Numbered from the stretch's first letter, positions 1 to 8,336 are shown. The stretch: DNA of 28,153 nucleotides from JAJFFW01 sp038531315 (GCA_038531315.1 JBCBBT010000044.1:1-28153), one strand, 5' to 3'. Notes: generated by a model from the sequence alone, not told the origin. Numbers and translations are program-made.

Positions 1-376
1 CGAAAAATGCTGCGGTTGCGGCGCCGCCAATCAGGATCACCGCCGGAAACAGCCACAAGGCCAGAGTATTGGTCTGCACAGGCGGCTTTAAAAGAACGTA
101 GTCCCCGTACCGATCGACAAGATAAGCCATGGTCTCGGCGTCAGTGTCGCCGGCGCTCAGCCTGTCGCGCACAAGAATACGCATATCCTTTGCGAGAGGC
201 GCATCGGAATCGCCAATCGACTGGCTTTGACAGACGACACAGCGCAGCTGCGCATCAAGCGCCCGCGCGCGCGCCTCAAGCGCCGGATCGGCGAGCACTT
301 CGTCAGGCTCCACCGCAAAGGCGGCGCCGGCCAATACGGCGCCCGCAACAACGCTCAAAATCGCCGCCCGCGTCAC
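1..376 (-). CDS. ccmH: Cytochrome c maturation protein CcmH (partial, 3' end outside window)
   Basis: CcmH keeps the apocytochrome haem-binding CxxCH thiols reduced for haem attachment in the periplasm. Reading the minus strand from a GTG at 376 gives an N-terminal hydrophobic signal segment (about residues 3-18), then the hallmark LRCVVCQSQSI, whose CxxC pair is the redox site, then the conserved ends KDMRILVRDRL and YGDYVLLKPP, and the start of a C-terminal membrane helix. The frame is open to base 2, so the gene is cut by the window edge and only about 125 codons are visible. The GTG overlaps the ccmG stop as GTGA, which implies translational coupling and fixes the start. Family identity is firm; the start codon is inferred. 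Confidence 0.88.
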   Translation of the reverse strand, partial: MTRAAILSVVAGAVLAGAAFAVEPDEVLADPALEARARALDAQLRCVVCQSQSIGDSDAPLAKDMRILVRDRLSAGDTDAETMAYLVDRYGDYVLLKPPVQTNTLALWLFPAVILIGGAATAAFF

Positions 377-909
377 GATTGAGCCTCCAGCTGGTCGATC
401 AACGGTTTGATCGTATCGGTCCAGTCGTCGCGGGTAATCGGTCCAATATGTTTGTAACGGACCATACCGTCCTGATCGACGATGAAGGTTTCCGGCGCGC
501 CTGTAACGCCGAGATCGAGAATGACGCGGCCTTCCTGATCGTCGCCAATGCGCGCGTAAGGATCGCCAAAGCGCGCAAGCCATGCTGCGCCGTCGCCCGG
601 CTTGTCTTTCCAGTTCAGCCCGTAAATCAGCGCTTCATCGGCGCGCGCCAGCTCCATCAGCAAAGGATGTTCAACTTTGCAGGCGATGCACCATGAGCCC
701 CAGACATTCAAGAGCGTAACCTTGCCCTTGAATTCCTCAGAGGACAGACCTTCCGTATACCCCTGAATAGCGGGAAGGTCGAATTCCGGCAAGGGGCGAT
801 CAATCAATTGCGAGGGAATGCGCGAGGGATCTCGCGTCAGCGCAAAGCCGAAAGCGACTGCGACGCCGGCAAACACCAAAAGCGGCGTGATCAGAACCAG
901 CTTCTTCAT
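373..909 (-). CDS. ccmG: Thiol:disulfide interchange protein CcmG/DsbE
   Basis: This is a membrane-tethered periplasmic thioredoxin of 178 residues that supplies reductant to CcmH and apocytochrome c. A signal-anchor helix occupies about residues 3-24. The thioredoxin fold follows, with active site WCIAC (Cys74 and Cys77) inside NVWGSWCIACKVEHP, and the cis-proline loop GVTGAPETF, where the family usually shows GVxGxPET. Length matches the family. The ATG overlaps the ccmF stop as ATGA and the stop overlaps the ccmH start, so ccmF-ccmG-ccmH are translationally coupled. Nothing is truncated. Confidence 0.95.
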   Translation of the reverse strand: MKKLVLITPLLVFAGVAVAFGFALTRDPSRIPSQLIDRPLPEFDLPAIQGYTEGLSSEEFKGKVTLLNVWGSWCIACKVEHPLLMELARADEALIYGLNWKDKPGDGAAWLARFGDPYARIGDDQEGRVILDLGVTGAPETFIVDQDGMVRYKHIGPITRDDWTDTIKPLIDQLEAQS

Positions 910-2909
910 GCCGGCGCAGCCTCCGTCTTGCGGCTCGTCGGCCTCGGCGCCGCTTTGGCGCGCGCTGCGGCTTTAGCCGGTTTCCGCCCGCGATCACTGA
1001 GCGCAACAGCGCCGCCGAGCGCGGTAATCGCCGCGCCCCACCACAACAGCCCGACAAAGGGATTGAAATAGAGCCTCACGGGCCAACCGGCGCCGTTCTG
1101 GTTCGGCCCGAAGCTGATATAGAGATCGCCGAACAGCTGTGGCGCAATCGCGGCTTCCGTCGTCTGCATGCGCCTGACCGGATAAAAGCGCCGTTCGCCG
1201 GTGAGCGTGAAGGGCGCGCCGTTTTGTTTTGACGCCTCAAAGACCGCGCGCTCGGCCTCATAGTTCGGGCCGCGCAGTGTCTCAACTGATTTTAACGTCA
1301 CTGTATAACCGGCGACATCGGCGGTTGCGCCCTCTTCCATGAGCGCGACATGTTCGGTTTTCCAGATGCTGATCGCCACAGCGCCGAAGGCGAAAACGGC
1401 AAGCCCCGTATGCGCAAGCGTCGCGCCCCAACTTGCACGCGGCAGACCGCGCGCCCGCTTCAGCGTCTTGGCGAGGGGCTGTTTGAAAAGTTTGATCCGC
1501 TCTGCGATCTCCGTGAGCGCGCCCGCCGCGAGCCAGACCGCCAACCCGGCGCCCGCGGCCCCGGCCGCCAATTTTCGTTCGGCGACCACGGCGACGACCA
1601 CCACCGCCGCCAGCGCCGCCGCGCCCGCATATTTCAGCCGTCCCGCAATTTCGCCGACGCCGGCGCGCTTCCATGGCGCGATTGAGCCGGCCGCAGCCAG
1701 CGCCAGCATCAACGCGGCGAGCGGCGTGAACACGATGTTGAAATAAGGCGCGCCGACGGAAAGTTTCTCGCCGGTCATCACATCGATGAAGAGCGGATAA
1801 AAAGTGCCGAGGAAAACCGTCGCGCAGGACGCGGTCAACAGGACGTTATTGGCGACAAGCGCCGATTCGCGGCTGACGGGCGCAAAGGCCCCCGTCGGCG
1901 TCAGGCGGCCGGCCCGCATGGCGTAAAGCGTCAATGACCCGCCGACGGCCGCCAACAGGATCAACAGGATGAAAACCCCGCGCGCCGGATCGACCGCAAA
2001 AGCGTGCACGGAAGTCAAAACGCCGGAACGCACCAAAAATGTGCCGACAAGGCTCAACGAAAATGCGCCGATGGCGAGCAGCACCGCCCAGCCTTTCAGA
2101 GCGTCGCGCTTTTCAACCACCCGGATCGAATGGATCAACGCCGTGCCTGCAAGCCAGGGCATGAAGGACGCATTTTCAACCGGGTCCCAGGCCCACCATC
2201 CGCCCCAGCCAAGCTCGTAATAGGCCCACCATGAGCCGAGCACGATCCCGATGGTAAGAAAGGTCCACGCCGCAAGCGCCCACGGCCGGACCAGTCGCGC
2301 CCAGACCGTCTCAGCCTCGCCGCGAATCAGCGCGGCCACCGCAAACGAAAACGGGATCGAAAAGCCGACATAGCCGAGATAGAGAAACGGCGGATGGATC
2401 GCGAGGCCGATATCCTGCAAAAGCGGGTTCAGCCCTGCTCCGTCGAGCGGCGTCGGGGTGAGCCTTGCGAAGGGATTGGACGTCATCAGAATGAACGCCA
2501 GAAACGCAGCGATGATCAGCGCCTGAACGCCGATCGTCAAAAGGTGAAGCTCACGGGGCGTGCCCCGCTCACCCAAGGCCAGCGCCGCGCTGAACAGCGC
2601 CAGGATCAGTACCCACATCAGCATTGAGCCTTCGTGGTTCCCCCATGTCCCGGTCAGCTTGTAGATAAACGGCTTGGCGGAATTTGAATTTTCAAAAACG
2701 TTCTGGACCGAAAAATCCGAAACGGCGAAGGAATGCATCAGGCTGAAGAAAGCGGTCGCCGTCAGCGCCAGGATCAGGATGGAAACGCGTTTGCCGAACA
2801 CGGCTGCGCCGGCGTCCTGTGTGCCCGCCGCAAAGAGCAGATAGGGGCCCTGCACCAGCGCCAGCATGAAGGCGAGGACAAGCGAGAAATGGCCAATTTC
2901 CGGTATCAT
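906..2909 (-). CDS. ccmF: Cytochrome c haem lyase subunit CcmF
   Basis: CcmF is the large integral-membrane subunit of the haem ligation complex with CcmH and CcmI. The 667-residue product has many hydrophobic helices and the tryptophan-rich haem-handling motif WWAWDPVENASFMPWL. The family histidines can be seen in AIHPPFLYLGYVG, ALIHSIRVVE, TSVHAFAVDP and TLAHTGLAVF. Length matches the family (about 650). The C-terminal 25 residues are a lysine/alanine-rich cytoplasmic-type tail. It is the first visible gene of the ccm operon: upstream lie 113 non-coding bases and then ilvE on the same strand. CcmE, which often precedes ccmF in alphaproteobacteria, is not there. A GGAG element lies about 11 bases before the ATG. 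Confidence 0.96.
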   Translation of the reverse strand: MIPEIGHFSLVLAFMLALVQGPYLLFAAGTQDAGAAVFGKRVSILILALTATAFFSLMHSFAVSDFSVQNVFENSNSAKPFIYKLTGTWGNHEGSMLMWVLILALFSAALALGERGTPRELHLLTIGVQALIIAAFLAFILMTSNPFARLTPTPLDGAGLNPLLQDIGLAIHPPFLYLGYVGFSIPFSFAVAALIRGEAETVWARLVRPWALAAWTFLTIGIVLGSWWAYYELGWGGWWAWDPVENASFMPWLAGTALIHSIRVVEKRDALKGWAVLLAIGAFSLSLVGTFLVRSGVLTSVHAFAVDPARGVFILLILLAAVGGSLTLYAMRAGRLTPTGAFAPVSRESALVANNVLLTASCATVFLGTFYPLFIDVMTGEKLSVGAPYFNIVFTPLAALMLALAAAGSIAPWKRAGVGEIAGRLKYAGAAALAAVVVVAVVAERKLAAGAAGAGLAVWLAAGALTEIAERIKLFKQPLAKTLKRARGLPRASWGATLAHTGLAVFAFGAVAISIWKTEHVALMEEGATADVAGYTVTLKSVETLRGPNYEAERAVFEASKQNGAPFTLTGERRFYPVRRMQTTEAAIAPQLFGDLYISFGPNQNGAGWPVRLYFNPFVGLLWWGAAITALGGAVALSDRGRKPAKAAARAKAAPRPTSRKTEAAPA

Positions 2910-3022
2910 GTCGACAGACGCTCCAGATGATGACTTAACCTAGGGCGACTTGGCGTCTTCGCAACGCGTTTTTCAATGCGTTTTGGTGTAGCAGCGCCCG
3001 GCCGGCGCGGCTGGCGACGCCG

Positions 3023-3946
3023 TCAGGCGACCGGATCGAGCCAGCCCCATTTGTCTTCTGTCTCGCCCGAGAACAGGCCAAAAAATGCGTTTTGAAGCGC
3101 TGTTGTTACGGGCCGCTCGCCGGAGCCCACCGATAACGTGTCGACGGAGCGGACCGGCGTGATCTCCGCCGCCGTGCCGGTCAGGAAAATCTCGTCAGCC
3201 GCATAAAGAAGCTCGCGCGGCAGCGCCTGTTCGACGACTTCAAGTCCATGTTCGTGCGCCAGCGTCACGACCGTATCCCGCGTGATGCCGACAAGGATCG
3301 AGGACGCGGTCGGCGGCGTCAGGATGCGGCCTTTGTGCACAACGAAGAGATTTTCACCGGCGCCCTCGCTGATCGTGCCGTCATGGGCGAGACCGATACC
3401 CTCCGCGAACCCGCGGTCTTTTGCTTCCATGGAAACAAGCCTGCTCGACAGATAATTGCCGCCCGCTTTAACGCCCGCCGGCATCGTGCCGGGCGCAAGG
3501 CGCCGCCAGCTGGAGATCATGACATCAATGCCGTTCTTAAGACCGTCTTCGCCGAGATAGGCGCCCCACGGAAACGCCGCGACATCAAGTTCCGTCGTGC
3601 ATTGTTGAGAAGCCGGTCCCATTTCGCCGTAACCGAGATAGGCCGTCGGGCGAATATATCCCGACGCCAGACCGTTTTCGCGAACGACGTCGCGGCAGAC
3701 CTGCATCACTTCATCGACGCTGTAGGGAATGCCGATCTTGTACACGCGCGCCGAATAAAAAAGTCGCTCGATGTGATCGCGATTACGGAAGATGCACGTG
3801 CCTTTGGGCTTGGTGTCATAGGCGCGCATCCCCTCAAAGACGCTGGTCCCGTAAAGCAGGCCATGGGTCAGGACATGCGTCGTGGCCTCTTTCCACGGCA
3901 CCATGGTTCCGTTTCGCCAGATCTTTTGCGCTTCCTGTATCGGCAT
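3023..3946 (-). CDS. ilvE: Branched-chain amino acid aminotransferase
   Basis: This PLP fold-type IV enzyme interconverts leucine, isoleucine and valine with their 2-oxo acids using glutamate/2-oxoglutarate. The 307-residue product shows the N-terminal LYGTSVFEGMRAY, the PLP lysine in VKAGGNYLSSRL (Lys160), and SEGAGENLFVV (Glu194, which contacts the PLP ring nitrogen), then FLTGTAAEITPV. I chose the ATG at 3946 rather than the upstream in-frame ATG at 4003 because AGGAG lies 6 bases before it and the family begins near this point. It is divergent from proB across 165 bases. Downstream, a GC-rich 5-bp inverted repeat (2994-3008) lacks a T-run, so it is not a convincing terminator, and read-through into ccmF is possible. 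Confidence 0.95.
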   Translation of the reverse strand: MPIQEAQKIWRNGTMVPWKEATTHVLTHGLLYGTSVFEGMRAYDTKPKGTCIFRNRDHIERLFYSARVYKIGIPYSVDEVMQVCRDVVRENGLASGYIRPTAYLGYGEMGPASQQCTTELDVAAFPWGAYLGEDGLKNGIDVMISSWRRLAPGTMPAGVKAGGNYLSSRLVSMEAKDRGFAEGIGLAHDGTISEGAGENLFVVHKGRILTPPTASSILVGITRDTVVTLAHEHGLEVVEQALPRELLYAADEIFLTGTAAEITPVRSVDTLSVGSGERPVTTALQNAFFGLFSGETEDKWGWLDPVA

Positions 3947-3999
3947 CGGTGCTCCTGTCGATGATTGCCTGCGGGTATTTCCGGCGATGGTGATAGCGC

Positions 4000-4015
4000 G
4001 CACGCCCGGGCGTGC
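4000..4015. promoter_or_regulatory. 16-base perfect palindrome between ilvE and proB
   Basis: GCACGCCCGGGCGTGC is an exact self-complementary 16-mer in the divergent ilvE/proB intergenic region, 54 bases upstream of the ilvE ATG and 97 upstream of the proB ATG. Its position between two divergent amino-acid genes fits an operator for a dimeric regulator. No T-run follows on either strand, so it is not a simple terminator. The binding protein is unknown. Confidence 0.4.
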
Positions 4016-4042
4016 CTATCCCTTTCACGCGATATGGGACGA

Positions 4043-4067
4043 CGTTTCGGCGGGGTTTGCCGAAACG
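4043..4067. promoter_or_regulatory. 9-bp inverted repeat (hairpin or operator) upstream of proB
   Basis: CGTTTCGGC (4043-4051) is exactly repeated in inverse as GCCGAAACG (4059-4067) around a 7-base spacer, GGGGTTT. The repeat ends 44 bases before the proB start and lies 36 bases from the 16-base palindrome at 4000-4015. It could be an operator, or a hairpin in the ilvE leader, since the ilvE transcript would cross it only if it starts upstream of this point. It is separate from the coding sequences and has no poly-T tail of terminator type. Confidence 0.4.
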
Positions 4068-4111
4068 GCGGCGTCTGTTTTCGCACTCGCAAAAAATGCT
4101 ACTCTGCCCGC

Positions 4112-5317
4112 ATGACCGACGAAACGCACGATCACCAGACACACGACCCCCTCGCTTCGGCGCGACGCATTGTGGTGAAAGTGGGCTCAGCGCTGGTTGC
4201 GCAACAAGACGGCGGCCCGGCCCAAGACTGGCTGAACGCGCTCGCCGATGACCTCGCGGCATTAAAGAAACGCGACGCCGACATCCTTATCGTCAGCTCG
4301 GGCGCGGTTGCGCTCGGCGCGGCGCAACTCGGACTAACCCCCGCGCAAGGCGCGTCTTTGCGTCTTGAAGAAAAACAGGCCGCCGCGGCCGCCGGTCAGC
4401 TCAATCTGATGAATGCGTGGCGCAGCGCGCTCTCGGGCGTCGGCGTCAATGTCGCGCAAATCCTCCTGACCCTCGACGATACGGAAGACCGACGACGCTA
4501 TCTCAATGCGCGCGCCACGCTCGAAACGCTTCTCGATCTCGGCGCGCTGCCGATTGTCAATGAAAACGATACGATCGCTACGGATGAAATTCGTTATGGC
4601 GACAATGACCGGCTCGCCGGTCATCTTGCGCAAATGGTCGGCGCCGATCTCATGATCATGCTGTCGGATGTCGACGGTGTCTATACGGGCGATCCGCACA
4701 CTGATCGCACCGCGTCGCACATACCGGTCATCCGACAGATTGACGAGGCCGTCGTCGCCGCAGCCGGCGGCCCTAACAAAGCGCGCGGCGCGGGGTCCGG
4801 CGGCATGGCGACCAAAATTGAGGCGGCGCGGATTGCGGTCAATGCGGGCTGCGCCGCGATTGTGGCGCGCGGCGATGGCGAGCGGCCGCTATCGGCGCTC
4901 CGGGCCTGCGCGCGGCGGACTGTGTTCGAGCCGCAGGGCTCGCCGGAAAAAGCGCGGCGTTCTTGGATCGCGGGACGACTGCAAACCTCTGGCTCCGTCA
5001 CCATTGACGCCGGCGCGCTCGCGGCGCTTCGGAACGGGGCGAGCCTGTTGCCCGCCGGCGTTTCTCATATTGGCGCTGCATTCAGTAAAGGCGACGCCAT
5101 ATCGATCAGAGGACCGGACGGCGATCTTGTCGCCACCGGGCTCAGCGCCTACGACTCCAGCGACGCTGCGAGGATCACCGGCAAAAAATCCGATGAAATC
5201 GAAGAAATCCTTGGCTATCGGCGCGCAGCGCTTGTTCACCGGAACGATCTCGTGATGGTGTCGTCGCTTTCACCCAACGCCTTGAGCCAACACCGCAACC
5301 GAACGCCCACACCATGA
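4112..5317 (+). CDS. proB: Glutamate 5-kinase
   Basis: ProB phosphorylates glutamate to glutamyl-5-phosphate, the first and normally proline-inhibited step of proline synthesis. The 401-residue product has an amino-acid-kinase domain (about 18-265) with VVKVGSALV, ILIVSSGAVALG, the substrate loop PIVNENDTIATDEIRYGDND and LSDVDGVYTGDP, then the SGGMATKIEAA loop. A C-terminal PUA domain follows (about 295-375). The open frame extends further upstream, but the kinase homology starts near residue 18, so I chose the ATG at 4112. No Shine-Dalgarno sequence precedes it, and a weak extended -10 (TGCTACTCT, 4097-4105) would put the transcript start at or next to the ATG. The stop overlaps the proA ATG as ATGA. 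Confidence 0.95.
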   Translation: MTDETHDHQTHDPLASARRIVVKVGSALVAQQDGGPAQDWLNALADDLAALKKRDADILIVSSGAVALGAAQLGLTPAQGASLRLEEKQAAAAAGQLNLMNAWRSALSGVGVNVAQILLTLDDTEDRRRYLNARATLETLLDLGALPIVNENDTIATDEIRYGDNDRLAGHLAQMVGADLMIMLSDVDGVYTGDPHTDRTASHIPVIRQIDEAVVAAAGGPNKARGAGSGGMATKIEAARIAVNAGCAAIVARGDGERPLSALRACARRTVFEPQGSPEKARRSWIAGRLQTSGSVTIDAGALAALRNGASLLPAGVSHIGAAFSKGDAISIRGPDGDLVATGLSAYDSSDAARITGKKSDEIEEILGYRRAALVHRNDLVMVSSLSPNALSQHRNRTPTP

Positions 5318-6624
5318 GCCCGCAACACGACGCGACATCGCCTTCCCTCACGCCCGCCGACAAAGCCGAATTGGCCGCCGCCATGCGCCGGATGGGCGCG
5401 GATGCGCGCGCAGCGGCGGCGCTCCTGCGCACCGTCAGCACCGAGAAGAAAAACCGCGCGCTGACTTCTGCGGCGGACATGATTGAGGATGCGGGTTCAG
5501 CAATCCTCAGCGCCAATACGCAAGATGTCGACGCGGCGCGATCAAACGGGCTTTCTGCTGCGATGGTCGATCGCTTGCTGCTCGACGAGGAACGCCTCCA
5601 CGCGATCGCCGGATCGTTGCGCGCCATCGCCGCCCTGCCCGATCCGGTCGGCGCGCTCATCCAATCGACAACCCGCCCCAATGGCCTGCAAATCGATCGC
5701 GTCAGGACGCCGATTGGCGTCATCGCGGTAATCTTCGAAAGCCGGCCCAATGTAACCGTTGACGCCGGCGCGCTCTGTCTGAAGTCCGGCAACGCCGCCA
5801 TTTTGCGCGGCGGCAGCGAAGCCTTTGCGACGTCATCGGCGCTCTTTGATTGCCTGCTCCGGGGAATTTGCGACGCCGGCTTGCCGGCGGCGGCGGTGCA
5901 ACTGACGCCAACCCGCGAGCGCGACGCAGTGGGGCATCTCCTGGCCGGTCTTGATGGGGCGATTGACCTCATCGTGCCGCGCGGCGGCAAGTCGCTTGTC
6001 GCGCGGGTTCAACAAGAAGCGCGTGCGCCGGTGTTGAGCCATCTCGACGGGATTTGTCATCTCTACGTCGATAAAGACGCCGATATCGACAAAGCGGTCG
6101 CCATCACGTTGAACGCAAAAATGCGACGCACAGGCGTCTGCGGCGCCGCCGAGACGCTGCTGATTGATGCCGCGGTCCTCGACAAGGCGCTCGCTCCGAT
6201 TGCGCAGGCGCTGCGCGCAGCCGGCTGTGCGTTGCGCGGCGACGCGCACGCGCGCGCGCTCGACCCTGACCTCGAGCCGGCTCAGACTGTTGATTATGAC
6301 ACAGAATATCTTGACGCTATTTTGTCGATCGCCGCGGTCGACGGCGTTGACGGCGCGATCGCTCATATCGCGGCTCACGGGTCCGGCCACACCGACGCCA
6401 TCATCACCGAGAACGCCGCCGCCGCAGAGAAGTTTCTGCACGCCGTCGATAGCGCTATCGTCATGCACAACGCTTCGACGCAATTCGCCGACGGCGGCGA
6501 GTTTGGCCTCGGCGCCGAGATTGGGATTGCGACGGGCCGGCTCCATGCGCGCGGGCCCGTCGGTCTTGCGGAACTGACAACCTACAAGAACGTCGTTCGC
6601 GGCGTAGACCACACACGGCCGTGA
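5314..6624 (+). CDS. proA: Gamma-glutamyl phosphate reductase
   Basis: ProA reduces glutamyl-5-phosphate with NADPH to glutamate-5-semialdehyde, the second proline step, and works in complex with ProB. The 436-residue aldehyde-dehydrogenase-fold protein shows VIFESRPNVTVDAGALCLKSGN, LRGGSEA, the catalytic cysteine in MRRTGVCGAAETLL (Cys276), and the C-terminal signature GLGAEIGIATGRLHARGPVG. The length is close to the family norm (about 420) with a slightly longer N-terminus. The ATG overlaps the proB stop by four bases, so expression is coupled. mazG follows after 9 bases. Confidence 0.96.
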   Translation: MSPQHDATSPSLTPADKAELAAAMRRMGADARAAAALLRTVSTEKKNRALTSAADMIEDAGSAILSANTQDVDAARSNGLSAAMVDRLLLDEERLHAIAGSLRAIAALPDPVGALIQSTTRPNGLQIDRVRTPIGVIAVIFESRPNVTVDAGALCLKSGNAAILRGGSEAFATSSALFDCLLRGICDAGLPAAAVQLTPTRERDAVGHLLAGLDGAIDLIVPRGGKSLVARVQQEARAPVLSHLDGICHLYVDKDADIDKAVAITLNAKMRRTGVCGAAETLLIDAAVLDKALAPIAQALRAAGCALRGDAHARALDPDLEPAQTVDYDTEYLDAILSIAAVDGVDGAIAHIAAHGSGHTDAIITENAAAAEKFLHAVDSAIVMHNASTQFADGGEFGLGAEIGIATGRLHARGPVGLAELTTYKNVVRGVDHTRP

Positions 6625-6633
6625 GGGATTTTC

Positions 6634-7443
6634 GTGACTGAAACGCACCAGACTGCAAAAGACGCGCTTGCGCGCCTGTTGGATATCATGGCGCGGTTGC
6701 GCGATCCCGATGGCGGTTGCCCCTGGGACCTTGAGCAGAACTTTGAGACAATTGCGCCCTATACGGTTGAAGAAGCCTATGAGGTCGCCGACGCCATTCA
6801 ACGAAGCGACCTTTCGGGGCTGCGCGATGAGTTGGGCGACCTTATGTTTCAGGCGGTGTTTCATGCGCGCATGGCCGAAGAACAGGGCGCATTCGACTTC
6901 GCCGATGTTCTTGCGTCCATCAACGACAAAATGGTCCGCCGTCACCCGCATGTTTTCGCCGGCGCCGAGGAACGCACCGCCGAAGGACAGACGCTTTCAT
7001 GGGAGGCGCAAAAAGCGGCCGAGCGCGCTGAAAAAGGCGCCCACGGCCTTCTCGACGATGTGCCAGTCGGCCTGCCGGGATTGACGCGCGCGGTAAAACT
7101 TCAAAAACGCGCGGCGCGGGTTGGATTTGACTGGACCGACGCCAAGGACGTTCTTGCGAAGATCGTGGAAGAGACCAACGAGCTCGCCGAGGCGGCTGAA
7201 CACTTATCCGATGACGCAATTGAAGACGAATTCGGCGACCTCTTGTTTGTGATCGCCAATCTTTCACGACATCTAAAAGTTGATCCGGAAGCGGCGTTGC
7301 GGCGCGCCAATCAAAAATTCATCCGGCGCTTTGCGCATATCGAAAACGCCCTCGCTGAAAACGGACGCACCCTTGAAGGGGCCAGTCTGGCGGAAATGGA
7401 AGATCTGTGGACGGAAGCAAAGATGCGCGAACGGCGCGCCTAG
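6634..7443 (+). CDS. mazG: Nucleoside triphosphate pyrophosphohydrolase MazG
   Basis: MazG hydrolyses (d)NTPs to the monophosphate and pyrophosphate in the cytoplasm, as a house-cleaning enzyme and, in E. coli, a modulator of the stringent response. The 269-residue protein has two tandem all-alpha MazG domains. The first has the metal-binding EExxE of TVEEAYEVADAI with DELGDLMFQAVFHAR (about 45-80); the second has IVEETNELAEAAEHL with DEFGDLLFVIANLSRHL. It starts with GTG: AGGG lies 7 bases upstream, and no ATG fits before the conserved LLDIMARLRDPDGGCPWD. It is the third gene of the proBA operon. Its TAG stop overlaps the stop of the convergent membrane-protein gene. Confidence 0.93.
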   Translation: MTETHQTAKDALARLLDIMARLRDPDGGCPWDLEQNFETIAPYTVEEAYEVADAIQRSDLSGLRDELGDLMFQAVFHARMAEEQGAFDFADVLASINDKMVRRHPHVFAGAEERTAEGQTLSWEAQKAAERAEKGAHGLLDDVPVGLPGLTRAVKLQKRAARVGFDWTDAKDVLAKIVEETNELAEAAEHLSDDAIEDEFGDLLFVIANLSRHLKVDPEAALRRANQKFIRRFAHIENALAENGRTLEGASLAEMEDLWTEAKMRERRA

Positions 7444-8222
7444 CCGCCGAAGCCGCCGCGCGGCCGCAATCGTTTCCTGAACAATCGATAGACCGGCAGA
7501 AACGCCAGCGCCATGGCGAATTTCAAGGCGAGATCGCCCACCATCCAGTGAAGCCATGGCGCGCGCGTGCCCCAATACGCAATCGGGAAATATAGAAACG
7601 AGTGAACCGTCAGCCCGCTGAGCGCCGAATAAAGCGCCGCGCGCCACCACTGGCCGCCGCCGCGGGTCACATCGTAAAGACCGGCCGCAATATATTGGCC
7701 GGCCATGGCGCTGATCACAAATGCGGCCAGAAACTGCGCAGACGGAAAATCCCCGGGCGCAAGACGCGGCGCAAGGTAGGAGATCTCCGCAAACGCCGCG
7801 ACGGCCGCGATACCCCAGGACGCGGTAATGACGCGCCCCGCTTCATCGCCGCCATAGCGTCGCGCAATCATCACGATCAACAGCGGCCCGGCGGACATCG
7901 CCACAAGCCCCCAGCGCAGCCAAAGACCCGGCTTTAGGGCGTCGGTGAGAAAAAACCGGTCGAGCCCCCGCAGCGGCAAATCAACCGTTAAAAAGGCGGT
8001 CAGGATAAGCGTTGTCAGCAACACGGATAGCAACAGCGTGCGCAGCAAAGCGCGTCCGAATTCGCCGGCGTTACGCAAAAGCTGTTGTAACGGCGTCTCG
8101 CGCGAGCGCCAGGTTTCCGTCGCGGGCGTCACGCCCGACGACATCGCAACCCCGCCCGGCAGCGCTTCATGATCGAAGTCGCCGTTGGTTAACGCATCAA
8201 TCGTGCGATCGTTAGACGCCAT
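7440..8222 (-). CDS. Six-helix membrane protein, possible divergent VUT/YhhQ-type transporter
   Basis: I do not recognise this 260-residue protein with certainty. It has a polar N-terminal tail (about 1-55) and then about six hydrophobic helices (near 57-80, 104-121, 130-150, 160-185, 195-217, 224-247). The second half has the layout of the VUT family (queuosine precursor transporters, YhhQ/DUF165): a helix ending in LYDV, then QWWRAALYSALSG and FLYFPIAYWG, and a last helix reading GDLALKFAMALAFLPVYRLF, close to the family's D-x3-K-x7-FLPxY ending. The first half is weakly similar (PLLIVMIARRYG). An alternative start at 8144 has GGGG before it and would remove part of the polar tail. Its stop codon overlaps that of mazG. 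The transporter role is inferred. Confidence 0.5.
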   Translation of the reverse strand: MASNDRTIDALTNGDFDHEALPGGVAMSSGVTPATETWRSRETPLQQLLRNAGEFGRALLRTLLLSVLLTTLILTAFLTVDLPLRGLDRFFLTDALKPGLWLRWGLVAMSAGPLLIVMIARRYGGDEAGRVITASWGIAAVAAFAEISYLAPRLAPGDFPSAQFLAAFVISAMAGQYIAAGLYDVTRGGGQWWRAALYSALSGLTVHSFLYFPIAYWGTRAPWLHWMVGDLALKFAMALAFLPVYRLFRKRLRPRGGFGG

Positions 8223-8336
8223 GCCCTTGTTCGCGACGCACGCTCAATGCGGCGGTCGCTCCGCTAAGTCACCAACCCCGGCGGCCGGCGCCCGACAGAC
8301 GGATCAAGCCGCTTGTCGAAAGGCCCGCGCGCCTCT

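Noticed and set aside
2994..3008. GCGCC/GGCGC inverted repeat after ilvE as a terminator
   Set aside because: Only a 5-bp stem, and no T-run follows on the minus strand.
5833..6951. Long minus-strand open frame (372 codons) opposite proA and mazG
   Set aside because: It is antisense to two firmly identified genes, its composition is Arg-rich low-information sequence, and no family motif is visible. GC-rich codon bias creates such mirror frames.
8223..8336. GC-rich inverted segments after rpmB as a terminator
   Set aside because: AGGC/GCCT and the GGCGCCGGCCGCC region are short or ambiguous and lack a T-tract.
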